Shown here: one piece after another, positions 18,795 through 26,139 of the stretch
Numbering within the stretch: position 1 is the stretch's first letter
Layout: every line of letters starts with the position of its first letter
Assembly: GCF_020991065.1 (NCBI RefSeq)
Contig: NZ_CP087710.1
Coordinates: 1,984,001-2,048,000 of the forward strand
Length of the DNA stretch: 64,000 nucleotides
Direction of reading: 5' to 3'
DNA from: Nocardioides okcheonensis
GTDB taxonomy: Bacteria; Actinomycetota; Actinomycetes; Propionibacteriales; Nocardioidaceae
Position numbers and translations under genes: made by a program
The notes under the pieces: generated by a model
The model's input: the letters and a program-made list of their open reading frames with translations, nothing else
Told to the model about the DNA's origin: nothing
Databases searched by the model: none

Positions 18795-20012
18795 ATGAGC
18801 AACGTCCAGGAGTCCTACGACTACGTCATCGTCGGTGGGGGCGTCGCCGCCACCAGCGCCGTGAAGGGGATCCGCTCGCAGGACTCCTCGGGCACGGTCG
18901 CCGTGCTCGGCTCGGAGCCGCACGACCCGGTCTACCGCCCCGCGCTGTCGAAGGACCTCTGGCTCAAGGACGACGAGTCGCTCGAGGGGCAGTCGCTCGC
19001 CGGTGACCTCGACGACGACGACGCCGTCGACCTCGTGCTCGACACGACCGTCACCGAGATCGACCCCGCTGCCCACGCCGTACGCCTCGCCGACGGCACG
19101 TCGGTCGGCTACGGCAAGCTGCTGCTGGCCACCGGCGCCGAGCCGCGCACCCTCGGCCTCGAGGCCGGCCCGCGGGTCGTCTACTACCGCACGTCCGCCG
19201 ACTACGAGCGGCTCCGTGGGCTCGCCACGTCCGGCAGCCACGTCGTGGTCGTCGGCGGCGGCTACATCGGCTCCGAGATCGCCGCCGCGCTCGTGCAGAA
19301 CGACGTCGCGGTGACGCTCGTGCTCGACCTCGAGGACGTGCAGGAGCAGATGTTCCCGCGCGCGCTCGCCGCGAGCCTCACCAAGGACTTCGCCGAGCAC
19401 GGCGTCACGATCGTGCACGGCTCGGTCAGCACCGGCGAGGAGACCGGCGACGGCGTCCGGATCCGGCTCGACGACGGGACCGACGTGGTCGCCGACGCGG
19501 CCGTCATCGGGGTCGGCGTCCAGCCCCGCACCGGGCTCGCCGAGGCCGCCGGGCTCGAGGTCGACAACGGCGTCGTCGTCGACGAGCGCCTGCGCACGAG
19601 CGTCGAGGACGTGTACGCCGCGGGCGACGTGGCGTCGTACCCCGACGCCCTGCTCGGGCGCCGCCGCGTCGAGCACGTCGACCAGGCCGAGAAGTCCGGC
19701 GAGCACGCCGGCAAGGTGATGGCCGGCGCCGACGAGACCTACACCTACACCCCGATCTTCTGGTCCGACCTCTTCGACGCCGGCTACGAGGCCGTCGGCG
19801 AGACCCGCTCCGACCTCGACATGGTCGAGGACTGGAAGGACGGCGAGCTCGGCACCGGCGTCGTGTACTACCTGAAGGCCGGCTCCGTGCGCGGCGTGCT
19901 GCTCTGGAACGTCTGGGACAGCACCGACCAGGCGCGCGAGGTGATCGCCGAGACCAAGGACGCGCCGCTCGACGACCCGGAGAGCCTGCGGGGCCGGATC
20001 CCCTTCGGCTGA
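18795..20012 (+). CDS. FAD/NAD(P)-dependent ferredoxin/rubredoxin-reductase-type oxidoreductase
   Basis: 405 aa from the ATG giving MSNVQESYDY; an earlier in-frame ATG at 18741 overlaps the lexA terminator region and is less likely. Two dinucleotide folds are visible: YVIVGGGVAATSA (about 10-22) for FAD and VVVVGGGYIGSEIA (about 152-165) for NAD(P)H. YAAGDVASYP is the second FAD contact. A C-terminal dimerisation-like domain with WSDLFD follows. The family passes electrons from NAD(P)H to small iron-sulfur proteins; no partner is adjacent. The last 17 codons and the following spacer recur in the tandem repeats downstream. Confidence 0.8.
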   Translation: MSNVQESYDYVIVGGGVAATSAVKGIRSQDSSGTVAVLGSEPHDPVYRPALSKDLWLKDDESLEGQSLAGDLDDDDAVDLVLDTTVTEIDPAAHAVRLADGTSVGYGKLLLATGAEPRTLGLEAGPRVVYYRTSADYERLRGLATSGSHVVVVGGGYIGSEIAAALVQNDVAVTLVLDLEDVQEQMFPRALAASLTKDFAEHGVTIVHGSVSTGEETGDGVRIRLDDGTDVVADAAVIGVGVQPRTGLAEAAGLEVDNGVVVDERLRTSVEDVYAAGDVASYPDALLGRRRVEHVDQAEKSGEHAGKVMAGADETYTYTPIFWSDLFDAGYEAVGETRSDLDMVEDWKDGELGTGVVYYLKAGSVRGVLLWNVWDSTDQAREVIAETKDAPLDDPESLRGRIPFG

Positions 20013-20024
20013 GGGCGCCACCGC

Positions 20025-20062
20025 TGGTCGAGGAAGGCGCCCTGGCGCCTGTCACGAGACCC
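20025..20062 (-). repeat. TCTCGTGAC hairpin-family element, inverted
   Basis: TGGTCGAGGAA, then a self-complementary GGCGCC/GGCGCC core, then GTCACGAGACCC; on the minus strand it has the same flanks as the other members. It recurs in the later tandem units, at about 20249-20287 and 20475-20512. Confidence 0.75.
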
Positions 20063-20075
20063 AGACGCGCCGACG

Positions 20076-20109
20076 GGTCTCGTGACACGACTTCGTCGTT
20101 CCTCGACCA
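20076..20109 (+). repeat. TCTCGTGAC hairpin-family element with CGAC-TTC-GTCG stem
   Basis: GGTCTCGTGACA, stem CGAC-TTC-GTCG, then TTCCTCGACCA. It differs from the 14979 element in every stem base yet stays base-paired. Confidence 0.8.
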
Positions 20110-20120
20110 CCGGTGGTCGG

Positions 20121-20157
20121 GGGTCTCGTGACGGTCGCTGCGCGACCTCCTCGACCA
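20121..20157 (+). repeat. TCTCGTGAC hairpin-family element with GGTCGC-TGC-GCGACC stem
   Basis: GGGTCTCGTGAC, stem GGTCGC-TGC-GCGACC, then TCCTCGACCA. Compare 56083-56123, where the stem is GGGCGC-TGC-GCGCCC: a paired substitution. Confidence 0.8.
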
Positions 20158-20644
20158 ACGGGAGTTGCGCGCGTCGACCAGCGACGCGCCGCTCGACGAC
20201 CCGGAGACGCTGCGCGGCCGGATCCCCTTCGACTGAGGGCGCCACCGCTGGTCGAGGAAGGCGCCCTGGCGCCTGTCACGAGACCCAGACGCGCCGACGG
20301 GTCTCGTGACACGACTTCGTCGTTCCTCGACCACCGGTGGTCCGGGGGTCTCGTGACGGTCGCTGCGCGACCTCCTCGACCAACGGGAGTTGCGCGCGTC
20401 GACCAAGGACGCGCCGCTCGACGACCCGGAGAGCCTGCGCGGCCGGATCCCCTTCGACTGAGGGCGCCACCGCTGGTCGAGGAAGGCGCCCTGGCGCCTG
20501 TCACGAGACCCAGTCGCGCCGAGGGGTCTCGTGACACGACTTCGTCGTTCCTCGACCACCGGTGGTCGGGGGTCTCGTGACGGTCGCTGCGCGACCTCCT
20601 CGACCAGCGAGGCTTCGGGCCAGGGGGCGTGTAGCCTCGCGGCG

Positions 20645-21376
20645 ATGTCCGAGCACGCAGGCGGGGCGCCGTCGCCCGAGGTCTTCCGCACCCGGCCGGG
20701 CAACCGGCGTCGGCTGACGCCCGCGGCGGAGGCCGAGGTGTCCCGGCTCGCGGCGGCGGGCGAGGCGTCGGGCTGGCTCAGCCCCCTGGCGTACAACCTC
20801 ACCGTGAGCCACAGCCACCGGTTCGTCTGGTACCGCGTGGCCAAGGTCGCGACCCGCACCATCCGCCACCACTGCGAGGCCTACGGCGTCACGATGGACG
20901 TCGACCACGCGATGCGGGTGCGCTACCCGCTGGGGTCGTTCGCCGACTACTTCACCTTCGCGTTCGTCCGCGACCCGCTCGACCGGTTCGTCTCCGCGTG
21001 GCGCGACAAGGTGGTGGACCACAACTACTACGCCTTCGACGACGAGACCCACGCGCGGATGCAGACGGTCGAGGAGTTCGCCCGCTGGACCGCGGCGCAG
21101 GACCTCTCCGCCGTCCCCGGCACCGACCAGCACCTCACCCTGCAGAGCCGGATGATCGACCTCAACCGGGTCGACTTCGTCGGCCGGCTCGAGACCTTCG
21201 ACCGCGACTTCGCCGAGGTGTGCGAGCGGATCGGGGCGCCGGCCGTCCCGACCGCGCCGAAGAACCAGACCGCGCCCCGCGGGCAGGACCGCAACGCCTC
21301 CGACGAGCTCAAGGAGCTGGTGGGCACGATGTACCGCCGCGACTACCAGCTGTTCGGCTACGAGGTCCCGGCCTGA
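20645..21376 (+). CDS. Sulfotransferase family 2-like protein
   Basis: 243 aa; start at MSEHAGG, since the frame upstream belongs to the repeat array. The core resembles carbohydrate sulfotransferases: WYRVAKVATRTIRHH (about 60-74) fits the 5'-phosphosulfate-binding loop and FAFVRDPLDRFVSAWRDK (about 105-122) the 3'-phosphate-binding RDPxxRxxSxW motif. These bind PAPS and sulfate a hydroxyl, probably of a surface glycan or glycolipid. No glycosyltransferase is adjacent, so the acceptor is unknown. It sits right after the tandem array. Confidence 0.78.
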   Translation: MSEHAGGAPSPEVFRTRPGNRRRLTPAAEAEVSRLAAAGEASGWLSPLAYNLTVSHSHRFVWYRVAKVATRTIRHHCEAYGVTMDVDHAMRVRYPLGSFADYFTFAFVRDPLDRFVSAWRDKVVDHNYYAFDDETHARMQTVEEFARWTAAQDLSAVPGTDQHLTLQSRMIDLNRVDFVGRLETFDRDFAEVCERIGAPAVPTAPKNQTAPRGQDRNASDELKELVGTMYRRDYQLFGYEVPA

Positions 21377-21409
21377 GGGCGTCTCCCGGCCGACCGTCGC
21401 GATGGCGGT

Positions 21410-23413
21410 CTACGTGCTCGTCGGCTGACCGAGCCGCTTGAGCGCCTGGCGCACGAGCGCCGGGTCGGTGGTCGACCACATCGGCGGCAGCGACGCCTTG
21501 AGGAAGCGGCCGTAGCGCGCGGTCTCGAGGCGCGGGTCGAGCACCGCGACGATGCCGCGGTCGGTGGTGGTGCGGATCAGCCGGCCCGCGCCCTGGGCCA
21601 TCAGGAGCGCGGCGTGGGTCGCCGAGACCTCCATGAAGCCGTTGCCGCCCCGGTCGTCGGCGGCCTTCGCGCGCGCCGACATGAGCGGATCGTCGGGCCG
21701 CGGGAACGGGATCCGGTCGATGATCACCAGCTGGCAGGTGTCGCCCGGGACGTCGAGGCCCTGCCACAGCGAGAGCGTGCCGAACAGGCAGGTGTGCGGG
21801 TCCTCGACGAACTGCTTGGCGAGCTCGGGGAGCTGGGCGTCGCCCTGCGCGAGGGTGGTGAGGTGCGGGAGCCGCTGGCGTACGACCTCGGCGGCGGCCT
21901 CCGCGGCCCGGCGGGAGGAGAACAGCCCGAGCGTGCGGCCGTCGAGCGCGTCGACGAGGTCGCAGATCTCGTCGAGCTGGGCCGGGCCGAGGCCGTCGCG
22001 GCCGGGCTGGGGCAGGTGGCGCGCGACGTAGAGGATGGACTGCTGGCCGTAGTCGAACGGCGAGCCGACGTCGATGCCCTTCCACGGCAGCGCGTCGTCG
22101 GCGTCGGTGGTGGCGATCTGGTGGCCGACCCGCTCGGTGGGCTTGAGGCCGAGCGACGTCGCGACCGCGCCGAACTCGCCGCCGAGCATGAGGGTCGCGC
22201 TGGCGAAGACGACGGTCTTGTCGGTGAGCAGCTTGTCGCGCATCGGGCCCCACACCTGCAGCGGCGCGACGTGGAGCCGCGCGGGGAACCGGTCACGGGC
22301 CTCGCCGAGCCACAGCACGTCGCGGTCGGAGCCGGCCGCCATCCGCTCGGCGTTGACGAACACCTCCTGCACCATGCCCTTGGCCTGGGTGCGGCCGGCG
22401 TCGCCCTCGCCCTCGCCGCCCGACTCGCGCGGGAACGCCGACAGCGTCGCGCGGGCGGCGTCGCGGACCGCGACCAGCGCGTCGGCGAGCTGCGGCGGGA
22501 CCGTGTCGATGCGACCGGCGGGCAGTGCCGCGAACGCCTCGGCGAGCTGGGCGCCGGCGTCCTCGAGGTCTCCGGCCGGGTCGCCGCCGGCGTCGTCGGC
22601 CCACCGGCTCGCGCGGCGCGCGGCCCGCTCGACGTCGTTGGCGCCGAGCTCGTCGGTGGCGGCCTGGGTGACGCGCGCGACCAGCTCGTGGGCCTCGTCG
22701 ATCACGACCGTGTCGTAGTCGGGGATCATCGGCACGTCCTCGATCGCGTCGATCGCGAGGAGCGAGTGGTTCGTGACGACGAGGTGGCTGCGCTGGGCCT
22801 TCTCCTTGGCCAGCTCGGCGAAGCACTCCGCGCCGAACGGGCACTTGGTGGCGCCGAGGCACTCGCGGTGGTTGACCGACACCTGGCGCCACTCGCGATC
22901 GGTGTGGCGCGGGGCGTTGTCGCGCTCGCCGCTGCCGCCGCCCTCGGCCTCCTCCTCCGCCCACGCCCGCAGCTCGAGGACCTTCTCGGCCATCGCGCCG
23001 AGCGGCACGTCGACGAGGGTGCCCTGGTCGTCCGGCACGCCGGCGCGGACGCGGTGGAGGCAGGCGTAGTTGGAACGGCCCTTGAGCACGGCGTACGACG
23101 TGTCAAGCCCCGGCTGGCCCTTGACCGCCTCGACCAGGCGCGGCAGGTCGCGCTCGACGAGCTGGTGCTGGAGGGCGAGGGTCGCGGTGGCGACGACGAC
23201 GCGCTTGTCGTGGAGCATCGCCGGCACGAGGTAGCCCAGCGACTTGCCGGTGCCGGTGCCGGCCTGGACGAGGAGGTGGCGGCCCTCCTGCATCGCGTCG
23301 GCGACCTCGCGGGCCATCTCGACCTGGCCGTCGCGCTGCTGGCCCCCGAGCGCGGTCACGGCCTTCGCCAGGACCTCGGTGACGGGGCTGGCGGTGGTGA
23401 CGGTCTCGGGCAC
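21410..23413 (-). CDS. DinG/XPD-type ATP-dependent DNA helicase
   Basis: 667 aa superfamily 2 helicase. It has Walker A QAGTGTGKS at about 51-59, DEAH in VVIDEAHEL, and four cysteines (YACLHR; RECLGATKCPFGAEC) spaced as the Fe-S cluster of DinG/XPD/FANCJ helicases. The C-terminal motif MAQGAGRLIRT is the arginine-finger motif VI. It unwinds DNA 5' to 3', removing R-loops or repair intermediates. No LexA box was noticed upstream. Confidence 0.9.
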   Translation of the reverse strand: MPETVTTASPVTEVLAKAVTALGGQQRDGQVEMAREVADAMQEGRHLLVQAGTGTGKSLGYLVPAMLHDKRVVVATATLALQHQLVERDLPRLVEAVKGQPGLDTSYAVLKGRSNYACLHRVRAGVPDDQGTLVDVPLGAMAEKVLELRAWAEEEAEGGGSGERDNAPRHTDREWRQVSVNHRECLGATKCPFGAECFAELAKEKAQRSHLVVTNHSLLAIDAIEDVPMIPDYDTVVIDEAHELVARVTQAATDELGANDVERAARRASRWADDAGGDPAGDLEDAGAQLAEAFAALPAGRIDTVPPQLADALVAVRDAARATLSAFPRESGGEGEGDAGRTQAKGMVQEVFVNAERMAAGSDRDVLWLGEARDRFPARLHVAPLQVWGPMRDKLLTDKTVVFASATLMLGGEFGAVATSLGLKPTERVGHQIATTDADDALPWKGIDVGSPFDYGQQSILYVARHLPQPGRDGLGPAQLDEICDLVDALDGRTLGLFSSRRAAEAAAEVVRQRLPHLTTLAQGDAQLPELAKQFVEDPHTCLFGTLSLWQGLDVPGDTCQLVIIDRIPFPRPDDPLMSARAKAADDRGGNGFMEVSATHAALLMAQGAGRLIRTTTDRGIVAVLDPRLETARYGRFLKASLPPMWSTTDPALVRQALKRLGQPTST

Positions 23414-23472
23414 CAGAGAACCCTACGGGGCGGCCCCGACAGTGCGGCGTACGCCATCCACAGCGCTGCGCG

Positions 23473-23604
23473 TCAGGGCTGCTTCTTGCGGCCGATCTGG
23501 CGCTCGATGCGGCGCTCGGGCTGGCCGAGCACCTTGGCGAGGAGCTTCACCCGGTAGCGCCACGCGACGACGCCCAGGACGACGATGACGAGGAACCACA
23601 GCAT
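23473..23604 (-). CDS. Small single-pass membrane protein (43 aa)
   Basis: 43 aa: MLWFLVIVVLGVVAWRYR followed by a basic tail ending in IGRKKQP. One transmembrane helix spans about residues 2-16; the remainder is cationic and probably cytoplasmic. It lies on the same strand between secDF and the helicase gene. Function unknown. The helix-plus-basic-tail pattern and the clean ORF between a terminator and the helicase gene support it as real. Confidence 0.5.
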   Translation of the reverse strand: MLWFLVIVVLGVVAWRYRVKLLAKVLGQPERRIERQIGRKKQP

Positions 23605-23640
23605 GCGACGAGCGTACGCCGACGCCGCAAGGTCCGGACG

Positions 23641-23674
23641 CGACGAAGCCCCCGCCGGGGCGGGGGCTTCGTCG
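23641..23674. terminator. Terminator hairpin downstream of secDF
   Basis: A perfect 16-bp inverted repeat, CGACGAAGCCCCCGCC (23641-23656) and its complement (23659-23674), with a 2-nt spacer lies 18 bp after the secDF stop, before the small membrane gene. Confidence 0.8.
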
Positions 23675-23692
23675 TGGCGTGCGGGTGCGAGG

Positions 23693-25975
23693 TCAGACGA
23701 CCGCGCCCGAGTCCTCCGGCGCGCGGGCGACCTTCTCCTTCTTCACCCGGCTCATCGGGGCCTTCTCCTGGAAGTACGTCAGCAGCGGCGTGGCGAGGAA
23801 GACCGAGGAGTAGGTGCCGACGATCAGGCCGACGAGCAGCGCGATCGCGAAGTCCTGCAGCGAGTCGCCGCCGAGGACGGCGAGCGCGGCGAGGATGAAC
23901 ATCGCGCCGAGGCCGGTGTTGACCGTGCGGGGCACGGTCTCCACGCACGCCTTGTTGGCGACGTCGGTGAAGTTCTCCTCCGGCTTCGATCCCCACCACC
24001 GCTCACGGATGCGGTCGAAGACGACGACCGTGTCGTTGACCGACAGACCGACGATCGTCATCGCGGCGGCGAGGAAGATGCCGTCGATGGGCTTCTGCAG
24101 CCACGCGAAGAGGCCGACCACGAGGATCACGTCGTGGGCCATCGCGAGCACCGCGGCGACGCCGAAGGTCCACTTGAACCGGATCGCGAGGTAGAGCAGC
24201 TGGGCGAGGAACGCGACGCCGAAGGCGATGAGCGCGTTGTTGCGCAGCTCCCGGCCCAGCGAGGACCCGATCGTCTGGTCGTCGATCTTGTCGACCGCGC
24301 CGCCGACCTTGGCGAGCTCGGCCTCGATGGCCTGCTCCTCGTCGTTGGAGATGTTGCCCGTGCGGACGGTGAAGCCGGTGTCGGCGGTCTGCACCACGGC
24401 CTCGGAGAAGCCGGCGGCGGTCACGGCCTCGCGGGCCTGGTCGACCGAGATGTCCTTGCTGACCGAGTAGTCGAGCTGGCGTCCGCCGGTGAACTCGACG
24501 CCGAGCTGGAGACCCTGCGTCGCGATGCCGGCGATGGCGAGCACGAGGGCCGCGGCCGAGACGCCGACCCAGGTCTTGCGGCGCTTCATGATGTCGGGGT
24601 TTTTGCGGTCCAGCCAGGTCCGGACCCGGCCGACGTTGCCGAGGCCGCTGACCGCCGGGTGGCGGGACACCGGTCGGTTGGCGACGGCGAGGTCGCACAG
24701 CACGCGGGCGACGATCAGCGCCGAGATCATCGACGCGACGACACCGATGGTCAGCGTCACGCCGAAGCCCTTGATCGGGCCGGAGCCGAGGAAGAACAGC
24801 AGGCCGGCGGCCAGCAGGGTGGTGACGTTGGAGTCGATGATCGCGCTCCACGCCTTGTTGAAGCCGACCGCGAGCGCTCGCCGAAGGCCGGCGGAGGGGT
24901 ACGCGACGTACTCCTCCCTGGCTCTCTCGAAGACGAGCACGTTGGCGTCGATCGCCATGCCGATCGCGAGCACGAAGCCGGCGAGTCCCGGCAGCGTCAG
25001 CGTCGACCCGAGCCCGACGAGCATCGCGTAGGCGAGCAGGGCGTACGACGCGAGCGCGATGGTCGCGGCGAAGCCGACCAGGCGGTAGACGACGATGATG
25101 AACAGGCCGGTCAGGATGATGCCGATGATGCCGGCCTCGATGGAGGCGTCGATCGCCGCGGCGCCGAGCGAGGGGCCGACGAGGCGGTCGGAGATGGCCC
25201 TGAGCTCCAGCGGCAGCGAACCGCCCTCGATCAGGGCGGCGAGGTCGCTCGCCTGCTCGGACGTGTAGGAGCCGGTGATCTGGGTGCCGCCGCCGCGGAT
25301 GCCGACGTCGCAGCCGACCGTGGTCTGCACCTCGGGCGAGGAGATGATCTCGCCGTCGAGCACGATCGCGATCCGGCGCTTGGGGTCGCCGGACGGGTTG
25401 CAGGCGGCCTTGCCGGTGATGTCGGCCCAGGTGTTGCCACCCTTGCCGTTGAAGTCGATCGAGACGACCCACTCGACGCTCTGCTGCGGCTGCTCGGCCG
25501 CAGCGGAGGTGATCTCGTCGCCGGGGATGACCGTGGGGCCGATCTCGAGGGTGTCGCCCTGGTCGGACGGCAGGACCTGGTTGCCCTTCTTGTCGGGCTT
25601 CGCGTCGGGCTCGGCGGTCTTGAGGACCTCGTGGATGGTCAGCTTGGCGGTCTGGCCGATCCGGTCCTCGGCGTCCTGCGCCTCCTCGTCGGAGGTCACG
25701 CCGGGCAGCTCGACGAGGATCCGGTTCTCGCCCTGGCGCACCAGCGTCGACTCCGCGACGCCGAGCGCGTCGACGCGGCCGCGGAGCACGCTGAGCGTCT
25801 TGTCGACGTTCTCCGAGGTGGCCGGCGTCTGGTCGGTGCCCTCGGCCTCGAAGACGAACTGCGCGCCGCCCTTGAGGTCCAGACCGAGATTGGGCTTGAC
25901 GTTGATCGCCAGCGCCACGCACCCGGCCAGCAGGCCGAGGACGAGGACGAAGCGGATCCACACACCACGTGACAT
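23693..25975 (-). CDS. secDF: Fused SecDF protein-export accessory protein
   Basis: 760 aa from the ATG giving MSRGVWIRFV, with GGAGG 9 nt upstream; another ATG lies 3 codons earlier. The SecD half has a first helix, then NLGLDLKGG (the D1 motif), the large extracytoplasmic P1 domain and five more helices. The SecF half starts near MKRRKTWVG with GVEFTGGR and ends with six helices and a cytoplasmic tail. SecDF uses the proton gradient to help pull preproteins from SecYEG. SecD and SecF are often separate in actinobacteria near yajC, so this isolated fusion may be an extra copy. A strong hairpin terminator follows. Confidence 0.93.
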   Translation of the reverse strand: MSRGVWIRFVLVLGLLAGCVALAINVKPNLGLDLKGGAQFVFEAEGTDQTPATSENVDKTLSVLRGRVDALGVAESTLVRQGENRILVELPGVTSDEEAQDAEDRIGQTAKLTIHEVLKTAEPDAKPDKKGNQVLPSDQGDTLEIGPTVIPGDEITSAAAEQPQQSVEWVVSIDFNGKGGNTWADITGKAACNPSGDPKRRIAIVLDGEIISSPEVQTTVGCDVGIRGGGTQITGSYTSEQASDLAALIEGGSLPLELRAISDRLVGPSLGAAAIDASIEAGIIGIILTGLFIIVVYRLVGFAATIALASYALLAYAMLVGLGSTLTLPGLAGFVLAIGMAIDANVLVFERAREEYVAYPSAGLRRALAVGFNKAWSAIIDSNVTTLLAAGLLFFLGSGPIKGFGVTLTIGVVASMISALIVARVLCDLAVANRPVSRHPAVSGLGNVGRVRTWLDRKNPDIMKRRKTWVGVSAAALVLAIAGIATQGLQLGVEFTGGRQLDYSVSKDISVDQAREAVTAAGFSEAVVQTADTGFTVRTGNISNDEEQAIEAELAKVGGAVDKIDDQTIGSSLGRELRNNALIAFGVAFLAQLLYLAIRFKWTFGVAAVLAMAHDVILVVGLFAWLQKPIDGIFLAAAMTIVGLSVNDTVVVFDRIRERWWGSKPEENFTDVANKACVETVPRTVNTGLGAMFILAALAVLGGDSLQDFAIALLVGLIVGTYSSVFLATPLLTYFQEKAPMSRVKKEKVARAPEDSGAVV

Positions 25976-26139
25976 GCGCGACATCCTCCACCACGAGACT
26001 CCGTTGCCCCGAATCAGGGCACGGAAGGGTTCAACGGCCGACCGGGCCAGTTGGTTCCGGACCCTCGACATCCCGCACGAGCGGGTGTTGTCTGTGAAGG
26101 GTCTGCGGCCGACTCGCGGCCGCGCTCTCGGGAGGGCAC

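Larger units (their letters stand above)
19961..20620. repeat. Tandem array: three units of about 224 bp carrying the reductase gene's 3' end plus hairpin elements
   Basis: The block starting CGCGCCGCTCGACGACCCGG occurs at 19961, 20185 and 20410 (spacing 224 and 225). Each unit holds the last 17 codons and stop of the upstream reductase gene, an inverted TCTCGTGAC-family hairpin, then two direct ones. Only the first unit is attached to the intact gene; the others are 3'-end remnants. The 632-bp space to the next gene (20013-20644) is filled almost entirely by this array and has no independent gene. Confidence 0.9.

Noticed and set aside
20013..20644. Several short plus- and minus-strand frames in the repeat array
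   Set aside because: They recur identically in each tandem unit and translate hairpin sequence; no start signal or domain.
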